DNA of 35,599 nt from Shimwellia pseudoproteus (GTDB taxonomy: Bacteria > Pseudomonadota > Gammaproteobacteria > Enterobacterales > Enterobacteriaceae), in contig NZ_WBXP01000040.1 in the NCBI RefSeq assembly GCF_016415625.1, positions 1-35,599 on the forward strand. Reading direction: 5' to 3'. Below are positions 1-8,579 of this stretch, piece by piece; positions within the stretch are counted from its first letter, which is position 1, and the number at the start of each line of letters is the position of its first letter. Under the pieces are notes generated by a model. It was not told the origin of the DNA, ran no database searches, and saw only the letters and a program-made list of their open reading frames with translations. The position numbers were made by a program, and so were the translations under genes.

Positions 1-21
1 GGTGCAGTAGAAAAATTCGGT

Positions 22-98
22 GGAGCGGTAGTTCAGTTGGTTAGAATACCTGCCTGTCACGCAGGGGGTCGCGGGTTCGAGTCCCGTCCGTTCCGCCA
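22..98 (+). tRNA. aspT: tRNA-Asp (GTC)
   Basis: A complete 77-nt cloverleaf with encoded CCA at 96-98 and anticodon GTC at 56-58 in the loop CTGTCAC. It is nearly identical to E. coli aspT. In E. coli this tRNA sits at the distal end of rrnC next to trpT, and the same pairing here implies that the 5S gene of an rRNA operon lies just left of the window. Confidence 0.97.
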
Positions 99-107
99 CC
101 CTTATTT

Positions 108-183
<76 letters not shown>

Positions 184-192
184 AAAAATTAT

Positions 193-220
193 CCTTAGCT
201 TCGGCTAGGGATTTTTTTTT
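193..220 (+). terminator. Intrinsic terminator of the rRNA/tRNA operon
   Basis: A 7-bp stem (CCTTAGC/GCTAGGG, one G-T pair) closed by a TTCG tetraloop at 200-203 and followed by nine T. It is the expected end of the rrn-aspT-trpT transcript. Confidence 0.9.
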
Positions 221-366
221 GCCTGTTATTCAGGATCCCGAGCCTGCTATTCGATCCTATCTCCTGCTTCCCTCCCGCATTCAGCTTGTTACCCAGACAC
301 TCCTTGTCCTGTTGGTTATTGTGCTTATCTACGCTTCTCTGTCATGTTAGCTGTGGCGATACCCGC

Positions 367-1227
367 TCAGTTAGCGGGCAACAGCGAGGGGGTAACGGCA
401 TCCGCATTCAGGGGCAGTGATTTAAGTAGAGCTTTGATTTGGCTTTGTTTATCGCTGTTCAGCAGCCAGATAGCATAGAGCGGCCGGGTAATACTCTGGC
501 CATCGGTAACCCATGCCAGTGGCCCAGGTTGCTGTACCGCCCAGTGGCTTGGCAACCAGGCAAAACCATTCATCTCGGCAAACATTTGCACAGTGAGCTG
601 TGCAGAGCTGGTTGTCAGCTCGGGAAGTTCATCGCTGGCAAGTAATGTGCTTTCGTGTTGCTGAAAATCAGGGCCCCATTCCAGGCGCAGATAATTCAGA
701 TCTGCCTTCGGCCGCGACGGGGATGTGCAGTAAAGCGCAAGCTCGAAATGGCCTAATAGCTGGCTGGCCAGCTCATCCATTTTAGGGGACTCTGTGGTGA
801 TCAGGAGATCCAGTTGACGCTCATGCAGTTGTTTGACCAGGGACTGGCGCTGTGCAATACGTGCTTCAAATTGCATCCCCGGATGGGTCTGATAAAGCTG
901 CCTGAGCCAATCGGTAAGCAGGCATTCCCATAAGGCCGGGCTGGCGCCGATGGCAAACTCATTATGTTTAGCCGTCTGCGCCACCTCTTTTTTGGCCGCC
1001 AGCCAGGTACTCATCAAATTCTCGGCATAGGGGAGCAACCGCTCTCCGGCCGGAGTCAGCCGGATATTGTTTCTGTGCCGGGTGAAGAGATTCACGCCCA
1101 GCTGATTCTCCAGCTGGCGGATACGGAAGCTTACTGCGGATTGTGTCAAATAGAGCGCTTCTGCCGCTCTCCCAAAGTGCCTTGTACGGCTGACTTCGAG
1201 AAAGGTTTTCAATAATTCTGTATCCAC
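367..1227 (-). CDS. hdfR: LysR-family transcriptional regulator HdfR
   Basis: A 286-aa LysR-type regulator whose first ~100 residues match E. coli HdfR (279 aa) almost exactly. The N-terminal winged HTH covers about residues 2-60 and contains the typical [20 protein letters not shown] segment. The rest is a substrate-binding-like effector domain. In E. coli HdfR represses the flagellar master operon flhDC. The C-terminal third diverges more than the rest, as is common for effector domains. The gene is divergent from maoP, as in E. coli, and a dyad of LysR-box form lies just upstream of its start. A short inverted repeat (362-367/373-378) overlaps the stop codon, but there is no clear U-tract. 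Confidence 0.93.
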   Translation of the reverse strand: MDTELLKTFLEVSRTRHFGRAAEALYLTQSAVSFRIRQLENQLGVNLFTRHRNNIRLTPAGERLLPYAENLMSTWLAAKKEVAQTAKHNEFAIGASPALWECLLTDWLRQLYQTHPGMQFEARIAQRQSLVKQLHERQLDLLITTESPKMDELASQLLGHFELALYCTSPSRPKADLNYLRLEWGPDFQQHESTLLASDELPELTTSSAQLTVQMFAEMNGFAWLPSHWAVQQPGPLAWVTDGQSITRPLYAIWLLNSDKQSQIKALLKSLPLNADAVTPSLLPAN

Positions 1228-1244
1228 AGCCGACCCCTAAAAAA

Positions 1245-1261
1245 AATCATTCGATATGATT
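1245..1261. promoter_or_regulatory. Candidate HdfR autoregulatory operator
   Basis: A perfect 6-bp inverted repeat, AATCAT-TCGAT-ATGATT, containing the T-N11-A spacing of LysR boxes (T1247 to A1259). It sits 18 bp upstream of the hdfR start in the divergent hdfR/maoP region. Autoregulation through such a site is typical of the family. That HdfR binds here is inference. Confidence 0.4.
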
Positions 1262-1272
1262 TAAATCTTTTG

Positions 1273-1301
1273 TTTTACACTCTGTCAAGCCTATCTAATA
1301 C
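1273..1301 (+). promoter_or_regulatory. Candidate maoP promoter
   Basis: A -35-like TTTTAC at 1273-1278 and a -10-like TAATAC at 1296-1301 are separated by exactly 17 bp. The -10 overlaps the likely maoS motif. This would give a short untranslated leader before maoP at 1347. Confidence 0.5.
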
Positions 1302-1311
1302 TCCGCGCCAT
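1295..1311 (+). promoter_or_regulatory. maoS: Likely maoS site (MaoP-dependent Ori macrodomain signal)
   Basis: The 17-bp stretch CTAATACTCCGCGCCAT lies between hdfR and maoP. It agrees, apart from about one base, with my recollection of the E. coli 17-bp maoS sequence, which lies just upstream of maoP. In E. coli maoS acts in cis with MaoP to constrain the Ori macrodomain. The match is from memory, so confidence is moderate. Confidence 0.5.
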
Positions 1312-1346
1312 AAATAGCTCGGCCAAGAGAATTAGGAGCGTGTAGG

Positions 1347-1685
1347 ATGGCGGAAAGCTTTACGACGACTAATCGATTTTTCGACAATAAAAATTATCCG
1401 CGCGGGTTCTCCCGCCACGGGGATTTCACCATTAAAGAAGCTCAGATGCTGGAGCGTTGTGGGCATGCCTTTAATGATCTGGATCTCGGCAAGCGTGAAC
1501 CTGTTACGGATGAAGAAACCCTGTTTGTTGCCATGTGCCGCGGTGAGCGCGAACCGGCAACAGAAGCAGAACGTATATGGTCTAAATATACCTCCCGCGT
1601 GAAACGCCCGAAGCGTTTTCACACGCTGTCTGGCGGTAAGCCGCAGATGGAAGGTGCTGAAGACTATACCGAAAGCGACGATTAA
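1347..1685 (+). CDS. maoP: Macrodomain Ori organisation protein MaoP (YifE)
   Basis: A 112-aa protein, the same length as E. coli MaoP/YifE and nearly identical along its length (starts [12 protein letters not shown], ends [10 protein letters not shown]). The family is a small cytosolic protein of the DUF413 type. In E. coli MaoP works with the maoS site next to its own gene to organise the chromosomal Ori macrodomain. A clear Shine-Dalgarno (TTAGGAG) lies 10-16 nt before the ATG, and the second AGGATGG overlaps the start. The gene is divergent from hdfR and followed directly by an intrinsic terminator. Confidence 0.95.
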   Translation: MAESFTTTNRFFDNKNYPRGFSRHGDFTIKEAQMLERCGHAFNDLDLGKREPVTDEETLFVAMCRGEREPATEAERIWSKYTSRVKRPKRFHTLSGGKPQMEGAEDYTESDD

Positions 1686-1692
1686 TCGAATC

Positions 1693-1714
1693 AGGGGCGA
1701 AAGCCCCTTTTTTT
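1693..1714 (+). terminator. maoP terminator
   Basis: A 6-bp AGGGGC/GCCCCT stem with a GAAA tetraloop and seven T. The T-tract overlaps the stop codon of the converging yifB (1713-1715), so the two genes abut tail to tail. Confidence 0.9.
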
Positions 1715-3236
1715 ATGCCAGTTGCTGCTGAAGATGGATCAATAGCCTGTCCATCGCCCGGTAACTTAGCGCTTCCTGGAGATGCTGCCTGCTAAGCTGC
1801 TCCTCACTGGCAAGATCGGCAATCGTCCTCGCCACCTTCAATACCCGCTGCCAGGCCCTGATGGACAACCCCAACTGGGTTATCGCCTCCTCCAGCCATA
1901 TGGCATCTGCCTGTTCCAGCATACAAACCGCTTTTACCTCCGGGCCCGTTAACAGCGCATTGAGCTTATGCTGGCGTATCTCCTGCCGCTGCCGGGCGGC
2001 GATGACCCGTTTTCTTACTGTGGTACTGCTCTCTCCCCCGGCGGGTGGCTGGCTTATCATGCCGCTGGCCAGCAGCGGGATCTCCAGCGTGATATCGAAC
2101 CGATCAAGGAACGGCCCGGATAACCGGCTGAGGTAGCGCAAGGTTTGTTCGGGGCTGGAGCGATTATGCTCCCCCTGGTAGTGGCCCGCCGGGCTGGGGT
2201 TCATGGCGGCAATTAGCTGAAAACGCGCGGGGTAACGTATTTTTGCCCGGGTACGTGAGATATGGATCTCACCGGTTTCAATGGGTTCCCGCAAAGCATC
2301 CAGCGCCCGGCGATCGAAATGGGGCAACTCATCCAGGAAGAGTACGCCGTTATTCGCCAGTGAAATCTCACCCGGAGCCGGTATCCGGCCGCCGCCCACC
2401 ATCGCGTTAATCGATGCACTGTGGTGAGGTGAGCGAAAAGGGCGCTGCCGCCAGCTGTCTGTCAGGCTCCGGTTATCGACCATACTCCGGATGGCAGCAC
2501 TTTCCAGTGCCTCAGAGAGGGTTAACGGCGGCAGCAGCCCAATCAGCCGCGTGGCCAGCATTGTTTTCCCGGTACCGGGTGGGCCGATCAACAGTAAGTT
2601 ATGCCCCCCGGCGGCGCCTATCTCCAGTGCCCGTTTACCCTGTTCCTGGCCAATCACATCCTGTAAATCGGCTGTATGATTCGACGAGGACGCAGGCGCC
2701 GGCGGACGGGGCCGGGTGGGCGTCTGTTTACCTTCCAGAATAGCGCAGACCTCCAGCAGCGTTGCGGCGATATAGCAATCCGCCCCTTCGAGAAGCCCGG
2801 CTTCGTCTTCGTTATCCTGCGGCACAATAATCTGTCTGCGAGCGTTGTTCGCCTGTATGGCACTGGATATTGCCCCAGGAACCCCGCGAAGCGCCCCTGT
2901 AAGCGCCAATTCGCCGATGAACTCATACTGACTTAGCGCCGTAGCGGAAAGCTGCTGTGAGGCCGCCAGAAGCGCAATAGCGATAGGGAGGTCATAACGC
3001 CCCCCCTCTTTGGGAAGGTCCGCCGGGGCGAGATTAATGGTGATTTTACGCGCCGGAAAGGTATAGCCGCTGTTGATGATCGCGCTGCGTACACGATCTC
3101 TGGCCTCTTTGACGGTGGTTTCGGGTAAGCCGACAATGGTCAGGGCAGGTAACCCCGCACTGATATGGGCCTCTACCGTGACGTAGGGTGCCTCGATACC
3201 CAGTGCCGCTCTGGTATGAATTCTTGCTAATGTCAT
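1713..3236 (-). CDS. yifB: YifB, ComM-type AAA+ ATPase (Mg-chelatase-like)
   Basis: A 507-aa protein matching the YifB/ComM family (E. coli 506 aa). Residues 1-~165 form the N-terminal ComM/Lon-protease-like domain. Residues ~190-400 form the Mg-chelatase-type AAA+ module, with Walker A GPPGTGKT at 218-225 and Walker B VLFLDEL at 298-304. The C-terminal ~90 residues are the Mg-chelatase C-terminal helical domain. In naturally competent species ComM is a hexameric helicase promoting branch migration during transformation. Its role in non-competent enterics is unclear. It is transcribed away from the ilv operon and ends inside the maoP terminator. Confidence 0.95.
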   Translation of the reverse strand: MTLARIHTRAALGIEAPYVTVEAHISAGLPALTIVGLPETTVKEARDRVRSAIINSGYTFPARKITINLAPADLPKEGGRYDLPIAIALLAASQQLSATALSQYEFIGELALTGALRGVPGAISSAIQANNARRQIIVPQDNEDEAGLLEGADCYIAATLLEVCAILEGKQTPTRPRPPAPASSSNHTADLQDVIGQEQGKRALEIGAAGGHNLLLIGPPGTGKTMLATRLIGLLPPLTLSEALESAAIRSMVDNRSLTDSWRQRPFRSPHHSASINAMVGGGRIPAPGEISLANNGVLFLDELPHFDRRALDALREPIETGEIHISRTRAKIRYPARFQLIAAMNPSPAGHYQGEHNRSSPEQTLRYLSRLSGPFLDRFDITLEIPLLASGMISQPPAGGESSTTVRKRVIAARQRQEIRQHKLNALLTGPEVKAVCMLEQADAIWLEEAITQLGLSIRAWQRVLKVARTIADLASEEQLSRQHLQEALSYRAMDRLLIHLQQQLA

Positions 3237-3562
3237 GGTCCCTCCATTGAGCGGACAGTAACCGCTGCGCTGTCCTGGCGCGAGAGGGGATTGTGATTCT
3301 CAGATGTCTGATCGCAGTAATTTCCCGTTATGTCAGTTTGTTATTGCAGAAATTTGCGGCGTATCACGTATTTTAGCGGGAATATTTTTTTCTCCGATGA
3401 TGAATATCTTTCATGTGAGAATTATATCAATAAAAACAATGGTATTTGAGGGATTGATTTGCGTGCTAGCGAAAAACATCATAAATAAATCTTGTATTGT
3501 GCTTTGCCCCTGTGATAACTCTGTAGGTATTCCTTCGAACAAGATATAAGAACGTACAGAAA
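3237..3562. other. Divergent yifB/ilvL control region
   Basis: A 326-bp stretch without a convincing gene. It is clearly richer in A+T (about 3340-3500) than its flanks, as expected for the ilv operon upstream activating region, which in E. coli binds IHF and is sensitive to supercoiling. It holds the promoters of yifB and ilvL. An 81-codon open frame (3304-3549) has no ribosome binding site and looks accidental. Confidence 0.6.
3492..3519 (+). promoter_or_regulatory. Candidate ilvL operon promoter (ilvP2 equivalent)
   Basis: A TTGTAT at 3492-3497 and a GATAAC at 3514-3519 are 16 bp apart. A start near 3526 would give a leader of about 190 nt to the attenuator, close to the roughly 185-nt leader known for the E. 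coli operon. The hexamers are imperfect. Confidence 0.45.
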
Positions 3563-3661
3563 ATGACAGCCCTCCTACTAGTGATTAGCCTGGTCGTGAT
3601 TAGCGTGGTGGTGATTATTATCCCACCGTGCGGGGCTGCACTTCGAGGAGAAAAGGCTTAG
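3563..3661 (+). CDS. ilvL: ilvGMEDA operon leader peptide IlvL
   Basis: A 32-aa leader peptide (begins MTALLLVISLVVISVVVIII, ends RGEKA), homologous to E. coli IlvL and too short for ordinary ORF finding. It holds five Leu, six Val and five Ile codons. A ribosome stalled by low charged Leu-, Val- or Ile-tRNA prevents formation of the downstream terminator, so the biosynthetic operon is transcribed. Codons 5 and 6 are tandem rare CTA (Leu); to my recollection the E. coli peptide has a single CTA followed by Arg here, so the leucine signal may be stronger. The ATG is preceded by only a weak purine-rich RBS. Confidence 0.95.
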   Translation: MTALLLVISLVVISVVVIIIPPCGAALRGEKA

Positions 3662-3680
3662 AAATCAAGCTGAATCAACG

Positions 3681-3714
3681 AAACCCCCGCACCGAAAGGT
3701 CCGGGGGTTTTTTT
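3681..3714 (+). terminator. ilvL attenuator terminator
   Basis: A strong hairpin: ACCCCCG pairs with CGGGGGT, then a C-C mismatch, then ACC/GGT closed by a GAAA loop (3694-3697), followed by seven T. It lies 22 nt after the ilvL stop, the position of the multivalent attenuator of the ilv operon. Confidence 0.95.
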
Positions 3715-3744
3715 ATATTTCGATAATCCTGGCGAGGAACAGAC

Positions 3745-3798
3745 ATGACGAGTTTTAGAATAAAATTCTGTTTTCCGCAAACTAAGGCGGGGAACTAG
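3745..3798 (+). CDS. ilvX: IlvX small protein
   Basis: A 17-codon ORF encoding [17 protein letters not shown], between the attenuator and ilvG. E. coli has the 16-aa IlvX at the same place, and both share the KFCF core and the C-terminal GN, with position and spacing conserved. A good Shine-Dalgarno (GAGGA at 3734-3738) precedes the ATG. The stop is only 2 nt before the ilvG ATG, and the ilvG ribosome binding site (AAGGCGGGG) lies inside ilvX, so translational coupling to ilvG is likely. Function is unknown; the E. coli peptide has been reported as an expressed small protein. Confidence 0.8.
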   Translation: MTSFRIKFCFPQTKAGN

Positions 3799-3800
3799 CT

Positions 3801-5447
3801 ATGAACGGAGCGCAGTGGGTGGTACATGCTTTGCGGGCCCAGGGGGTTGAAACGGTCTTTGGCTATCCTGGTGGCGCGATAATGCCGGTCTACGATGCAC
3901 CGTATGACGGGGGCGTGGAACATCTGCTGTGCCGGCACGAGCAGGGCGCCGCGATGGCGGCCATCGGCTATGCCCGCGCTACGGGTAAAACCGGCGTTTG
4001 TATTGCGACATCGGGACCCGGAGCAACCAACCTGATAACCGGTCTGGCGGATGCCTTACTGGACTCCATCCCGGTGGTGGCGATCACCGGCCAGGTGGCG
4101 GCGCCGTTAATCGGTACCGATGCCTTCCAGGAAGTTGATGTGCTGGGGCTTTCCCTGGCCTGCACCAAACACAGTTTTATCGTTCAGTCTTTTGACGAGC
4201 TGCCCCAGATTATCGCCGAGGCTTTCGCCGTTGCCCGCTCCGGGCGTCCTGGCCCGGTGTTGATTGATATTCCTAAAGATATCCAGTTAACCACTGGCGA
4301 GCTGGAGCCGGTACTGTCGGCAGTTGAGCCGCCTTTCGCCCTGCCGGAAAAGGCAGTAGCCGAGGCACGCCAGATGCTGGCGGCGGCTAACAAGCCGGTG
4401 TTATACGTCGGCGGCGGTGTCGGGATGGCCAATGCGGTAGCGGCGCTGCGGGATTTTGTGGCAGGCACTGGGCTTCCGGTCGTCGCCACCCTCAAAGGGC
4501 TGGGGGCCGCCGATCATCAGCACCCCGGCTATTTGGGCATGATCGGTATGCACGGTACCCGGGCTGCAAATCTGGCGGTGCAATCCTGTGATTTGTTAAT
4601 TGCAGTCGGGGCGCGCTTTGATGATCGCGTCACCGGCAAGCTGGACACGTTTGCCCCCCACGCCAGCGTTATCCACATGGATATCGATCCGGCAGAGATG
4701 AGCAAACTGCGCCATGCCCATGTGAGCCTGTGCGGCGATCTGAACCAGCTGCTGCCGGCACTGGCGCAGCCGCTGTCGCTGGCTGACTGGCAGGCGGAAG
4801 TGGCGGAATTACGCCAGCAAAGCGCCTGGCGTTATGACCACCCGGGTGAGGCGATTTTCGCGCCGCTGCTGCTGAAACAGCTGTCTGACCGCAAACCGCA
4901 GGATGCGGTGGTGACCACCGACGTTGGCCAGCACCAGATGTGGTCCGCTCAGCATATGGCATTTAGCCGCCCGGAAAATTTTATTACCTCAAGTGGCCTG
5001 GGCACCATGGGATTCGGCCTGCCTGCGGCGGTGGGCGCGCAGGTTGCCCGGCCAAATGACACCGTTATCTGCATCTCTGGTGACGGTTCATTCATGATGA
5101 ATGTTCAAGAGCTGGGTACCATCAAACGTAAACAATTGCCGGTCAAAATTGTCCTGCTGGATAACCAGCGCCTCGGCATGGTGCGCCAGTGGCAGCAGTT
5201 GTTCTTTGAGGAACGCTACAGCGAAACCACGCTGACAGATAACCCAGATTTTCTGATGTTGGCCCGGGCCTTCGGGATCCCCGGCCAGCACATTACCCGT
5301 AAAGACCAGGTAGAAGCGGCAATAGACACGATGCTGAAGAGCGAAGGGGCTTATTTGCTGCATGTCTCAATCGACGAGCTTGAGAATGTCTGGCCACTGG
5401 TGCCCCCTGGCGCCAGCAATGCACAAATGCTGGAGAAATTATCATGA
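3801..5447 (+). CDS. ilvG: Acetolactate synthase isozyme II, large (catalytic) subunit
   Basis: A 548-aa ThDP-dependent enzyme, the standard length for AHAS II. With IlvM it condenses two pyruvates to 2-acetolactate, or pyruvate with 2-oxobutanoate to 2-aceto-2-hydroxybutanoate, the first common step of branched-chain synthesis. The catalytic Glu47 ([10 protein letters not shown]) is present. The Mg-ThDP motif begins GDGSFMMN with Asp428, and the [14 protein letters not shown] substrate-specificity segment is intact. The frame is uninterrupted, whereas E. coli K-12 ilvG carries a frameshift, so this strain should have a working, valine-resistant AHAS II. The start follows ilvX by 2 nt, and the stop overlaps the ilvM start (ATGA). 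Confidence 0.97.
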   Translation: MNGAQWVVHALRAQGVETVFGYPGGAIMPVYDAPYDGGVEHLLCRHEQGAAMAAIGYARATGKTGVCIATSGPGATNLITGLADALLDSIPVVAITGQVAAPLIGTDAFQEVDVLGLSLACTKHSFIVQSFDELPQIIAEAFAVARSGRPGPVLIDIPKDIQLTTGELEPVLSAVEPPFALPEKAVAEARQMLAAANKPVLYVGGGVGMANAVAALRDFVAGTGLPVVATLKGLGAADHQHPGYLGMIGMHGTRAANLAVQSCDLLIAVGARFDDRVTGKLDTFAPHASVIHMDIDPAEMSKLRHAHVSLCGDLNQLLPALAQPLSLADWQAEVAELRQQSAWRYDHPGEAIFAPLLLKQLSDRKPQDAVVTTDVGQHQMWSAQHMAFSRPENFITSSGLGTMGFGLPAAVGAQVARPNDTVICISGDGSFMMNVQELGTIKRKQLPVKIVLLDNQRLGMVRQWQQLFFEERYSETTLTDNPDFLMLARAFGIPGQHITRKDQVEAAIDTMLKSEGAYLLHVSIDELENVWPLVPPGASNAQMLEKLS

Positions 5448-5707
5448 TGCATCATCAGCTTGCTGTGAACGCCCGCTTCAGACCGGAAACCGTAGAGCGC
5501 ATCTTGCGTGTGGTGCGCCACCGTGGTTTTCAGATCTGTGCCATGAACATGGAAACCGATCTGGCGACTGACGATATTAATCTTGAATTGACCGTTGCCA
5601 GCCTGCGGCCAGTCGAATTACTGTTTAGTCAGTTGAGCAAATTAGTCGACGTCGCGCGCGTCGAAGTACACCAACTGACATCACAATCACAACAAATCCG
5701 CGCCTGA
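5444..5707 (+). CDS. ilvM: Acetolactate synthase isozyme II, small subunit
   Basis: An 87-aa single ACT-domain subunit, the same length as E. coli IlvM, with the conserved [17 protein letters not shown] and [13 protein letters not shown] segments and the C-terminal SQQIRA. It stabilises and activates the IlvG catalytic subunit; this isozyme is not feedback-inhibited by valine. The ATG overlaps the ilvG stop by 4 nt, which supports coupled, equimolar synthesis. Confidence 0.96.
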   Translation: MMHHQLAVNARFRPETVERILRVVRHRGFQICAMNMETDLATDDINLELTVASLRPVELLFSQLSKLVDVARVEVHQLTSQSQQIRA

Positions 5708-5724
5708 GCGCAAAAGGAAGAAAA

Positions 5725-6654
5725 ATGACAACCAAGAAAGCTGATTACATCTGGTTCAATGGTGAGATGATCCCCTGGGGCGAAGCCAAAGTGCACGTTA
5801 TGTCCCACGCCCTGCATTACGGTACGTCGGTCTTCGAAGGTATCCGCTGCTATGACTCTCACAAAGGCCCGGTGGTGTTCCGTCATCGTGAACACATGCA
5901 GCGTCTGCATGATTCAGCCAAAATCTATCGTTTCCCGGTGTCTCAGAGCGTTGACGAACTGATGGAAGCCACCCGCGCCGTTATCCGTAAAAACAAGCTG
6001 ACCGGCGCGTATATTCGCCCGTTGGTGTTTGTCGGCGATGTGGGCATGGGCGTTAACCCGCCAGACGGTTACACCACTGATGTCATTATTGCCGCCTTCC
6101 CGTGGGGGGCGTATCTGGGTGCTGAAGCGCTGGATCAGGGTATCGATGCCATGGTGTCATCCTGGAACCGCGTTGCCGCCAATACCATCCCAACCGCGGC
6201 GAAAGCTGGCGGTAACTATCTCTCCTCTCTGTTAGTGGGTAGCGAAGCACGCCGCCACGGCTATCAGGAAGGTATCGCGCTGGATGTGAACGGGTATATC
6301 TCAGAAGGTGCCGGTGAAAACCTGTTTGAGGTAAAAGACGGCATTCTGTTCACCCCGCCATTTACCTCTTCTGCGCTGCCGGGCATCACCCGCGATGCTA
6401 TCATCAAACTGGCGAAAGACATGGGTATCGACGTCCGTGAGCAAGTGCTGTCTCGCGAATCGCTGTACCTGGCAGACGAAGTCTTTATGTCCGGTACCGC
6501 AGCAGAAATTACGCCAGTACGCAGTGTCGACGGTATCCAGGTGGGTGAAGGCCGCTGTGGCCCGATCACCAAGCGTCTGCAGCAGGCATTCTTTGGCCTG
6601 TTCACCGGTGAGACCGAAGACAAATGGGGCTGGCTGGATCCCGTAAACCAGTAA
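5725..6654 (+). CDS. ilvE: Branched-chain amino acid aminotransferase
   Basis: A 309-aa fold-type IV PLP aminotransferase, the same length as E. coli IlvE. It makes the last step to isoleucine, valine and (with TyrB) leucine, using glutamate as amino donor. The PLP lysine is Lys160 (AAKAGGNYLSS), and the early KADYIWFNGEMIPW and late EVFMSGTAAEITPV motifs are present. A strong RBS (AAAGGAAG) precedes the ATG, 17 nt after ilvM. Confidence 0.97.
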   Translation: MTTKKADYIWFNGEMIPWGEAKVHVMSHALHYGTSVFEGIRCYDSHKGPVVFRHREHMQRLHDSAKIYRFPVSQSVDELMEATRAVIRKNKLTGAYIRPLVFVGDVGMGVNPPDGYTTDVIIAAFPWGAYLGAEALDQGIDAMVSSWNRVAANTIPTAAKAGGNYLSSLLVGSEARRHGYQEGIALDVNGYISEGAGENLFEVKDGILFTPPFTSSALPGITRDAIIKLAKDMGIDVREQVLSRESLYLADEVFMSGTAAEITPVRSVDGIQVGEGRCGPITKRLQQAFFGLFTGETEDKWGWLDPVNQ

Positions 6655-6670
6655 CACAACAGCGTATAAT

Positions 6671-6697
6671 AACCGGGCGGCTATGAATCGCCCGGTT
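6671..6697 (+). other. Intercistronic hairpin between ilvE and ilvD
   Basis: A perfect 9-bp stem, AACCGGGCG/CGCCCGGTT, with a 9-nt loop and no U-tract. It occupies the only sizeable gap (72 nt) inside the ilvGMEDA coding run. It could act as an mRNA processing or stability element that separates ilvE from ilvDA; that role is inference. Confidence 0.7.
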
Positions 6698-6726
6698 CAC
6701 ACAGACAGACCGGGAGTAAATAAAGC

Positions 6727-8577
6727 ATGCCTAAGTATCGTTCAGCCACCTCCACACACGGCCGTAATATGGCCGGTGCCCGTGCCCTGTGGCGCGCCAC
6801 CGGTATGACCGATGGCGACTTCGGGAAGCCGATTATCGCGGTCGTTAACTCGTTTACCCAGTTTGTGCCGGGCCACGTGCACCTGCGCGACTTGGGTAAA
6901 CTGGTTGCGGAACAGATTGAAGCCGCCGGTGGGGTGGCCAAAGAGTTCAACACCATTGCGGTTGATGACGGGATAGCGATGGGTCACGGAGGCATGCTTT
7001 ATTCACTGCCGTCGCGGGAACTGATTGCCGACTCGGTCGAGTATATGGTCAATGCCCACTGTGCCGACGCCATGGTGTGTATCTCGAACTGCGACAAAAT
7101 CACCCCGGGGATGTTGATGGCCGCGCTGCGCCTGAATATCCCGGTGGTGTTTGTCTCCGGTGGCCCGATGGAAGCCGGTAAAACCAAGCTGTCTGACAAG
7201 ATAATCAAGCTGGACCTGATTGACGCCATGATCCAGGGGGCCAACCCGTCAGTGAGCGACGAGGTTAGTGCCCAGTATGAGCGTTCCGCCTGTCCAACCT
7301 GTGGTTCTTGCTCCGGTATGTTCACCGCTAACTCCATGAACTGCCTTACCGAAGCCCTGGGCCTGTCCCAGCCGGCTAACGGCTCGTTGCTGGCGACCCA
7401 CGCCGATCGCAAAGTGTTGTTTGAAAACGCCGGTAAGCGCGTTGTGGAACTGACCAAACGCTATTACGAGCAGGATGATGCCAGCGCCCTGCCGCGCAAT
7501 ATCGCCAGTAAAGCCGCATTTGAGAACGCCATGATGCTGGACATCGCCATGGGCGGCTCCACCAATACGGTGCTGCACCTGCTGGCCGCCGCCCAGGAAG
7601 GGGAGGTTGATTTCACCATGAGTGATATCGATCGCCTGTCCCGTAAGGCGCCTCAGCTGTGTAAAGTGGCCCCCAGTACGCAGAAGTACCATATGGAAGA
7701 TGTCCACCGCGCCGGTGGCGTGATGGGGATCCTCGGTGAGCTGGATCGCGCCGGGCTGCTGAACCGCGAGGTAAAAAATATCCTCGGCCTGAGCCTGCCG
7801 GAAACCCTGGCGCAGTATGACATCATGCAGACTGAGGACCAGGCGGTAAAAACCATGTTTACCGCGGGCCCGGCGGGGATCCGCACCACACAGGCTTTCT
7901 CTCAGTCCTGCCGCTGGGACTCGCTGGACGACGATCGCCAGGACGGCTGCATCCGCTCTCTGGAGCATGCTTATAGCCTCGAAGGGGGTCTGGCGGTGCT
8001 GTACGGCAACTTCGCCGAAAAAGGCTGTATCGTGAAAACCGCCGGGGTGGATGATAACAACCTCACATTCCGCGGCCCGGCGAAAGTCTATGAGAGCCAG
8101 GATGATGCGGTAGAAGCTATCCTCGGCGGCAAGGTGGTGGCCGGTGATGTGGTGGTTATCCGCTACGAAGGCCCGAAAGGCGGCCCGGGGATGCAGGAAA
8201 TGCTCTACCCGACCAGTTTCCTCAAGTCGATGGGGCTGGGGAAAGCCTGCGCGCTGATCACCGATGGCCGGTTCTCTGGCGGCACCTCGGGGCTATCCAT
8301 TGGTCACGTTTCGCCGGAAGCGGCCAACGGCGGCACCATCGGGCTTATCAACAATGGCGATATTATAGATATTGATATCCCGTCACGCAGTATCTCGCTG
8401 GTGGTTGACGATCAGGAACTGGCCCAGCGTCGTGCGGCACAAGAGGCCCGCGGCGATCTCGCCTGGACACCGGTTGATCGTGACCGTCAGGTTTCCTTTG
8501 CTCTGCGCGCCTATGCCAGCCTGGCCACCAGTGCCGATCAGGGTGCGGTGCGCGACAAGTCGAAGCTTGGGGGTTAA
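6727..8577 (+). CDS. ilvD: Dihydroxyacid dehydratase
   Basis: A 616-aa Fe-S dehydratase of the IlvD/Edd family, identical in length to E. coli IlvD. It dehydrates 2,3-dihydroxy-isovalerate and -methylvalerate to the 2-oxo acids used by IlvE. Cluster ligand cysteines are visible at Cys122 ([10 protein letters not shown]) and Cys195 within [11 protein letters not shown] (189-199). The C-terminal [20 protein letters not shown] motif is intact. The E. coli enzyme has an oxygen-labile [4Fe-4S] cluster. The RBS is GGGAG about 10 nt before the ATG, and ilvA follows after 2 nt. Confidence 0.97.
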   Translation: MPKYRSATSTHGRNMAGARALWRATGMTDGDFGKPIIAVVNSFTQFVPGHVHLRDLGKLVAEQIEAAGGVAKEFNTIAVDDGIAMGHGGMLYSLPSRELIADSVEYMVNAHCADAMVCISNCDKITPGMLMAALRLNIPVVFVSGGPMEAGKTKLSDKIIKLDLIDAMIQGANPSVSDEVSAQYERSACPTCGSCSGMFTANSMNCLTEALGLSQPANGSLLATHADRKVLFENAGKRVVELTKRYYEQDDASALPRNIASKAAFENAMMLDIAMGGSTNTVLHLLAAAQEGEVDFTMSDIDRLSRKAPQLCKVAPSTQKYHMEDVHRAGGVMGILGELDRAGLLNREVKNILGLSLPETLAQYDIMQTEDQAVKTMFTAGPAGIRTTQAFSQSCRWDSLDDDRQDGCIRSLEHAYSLEGGLAVLYGNFAEKGCIVKTAGVDDNNLTFRGPAKVYESQDDAVEAILGGKVVAGDVVVIRYEGPKGGPGMQEMLYPTSFLKSMGLGKACALITDGRFSGGTSGLSIGHVSPEAANGGTIGLINNGDIIDIDIPSRSISLVVDDQELAQRRAAQEARGDLAWTPVDRDRQVSFALRAYASLATSADQGAVRDKSKLGG

Positions 8578-8579
8578 CC

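Noticed and set aside
3304..3549. An 81-codon + strand ORF between yifB and ilvL
   Set aside because: No ribosome binding site, low-complexity AT-rich codons, no family resemblance, and it covers the ilv promoter region.
7249..7968. A long (239-codon) minus-strand ORF inside ilvD
   Set aside because: A shadow frame of a highly expressed GC-rich gene, with no RBS or family features.
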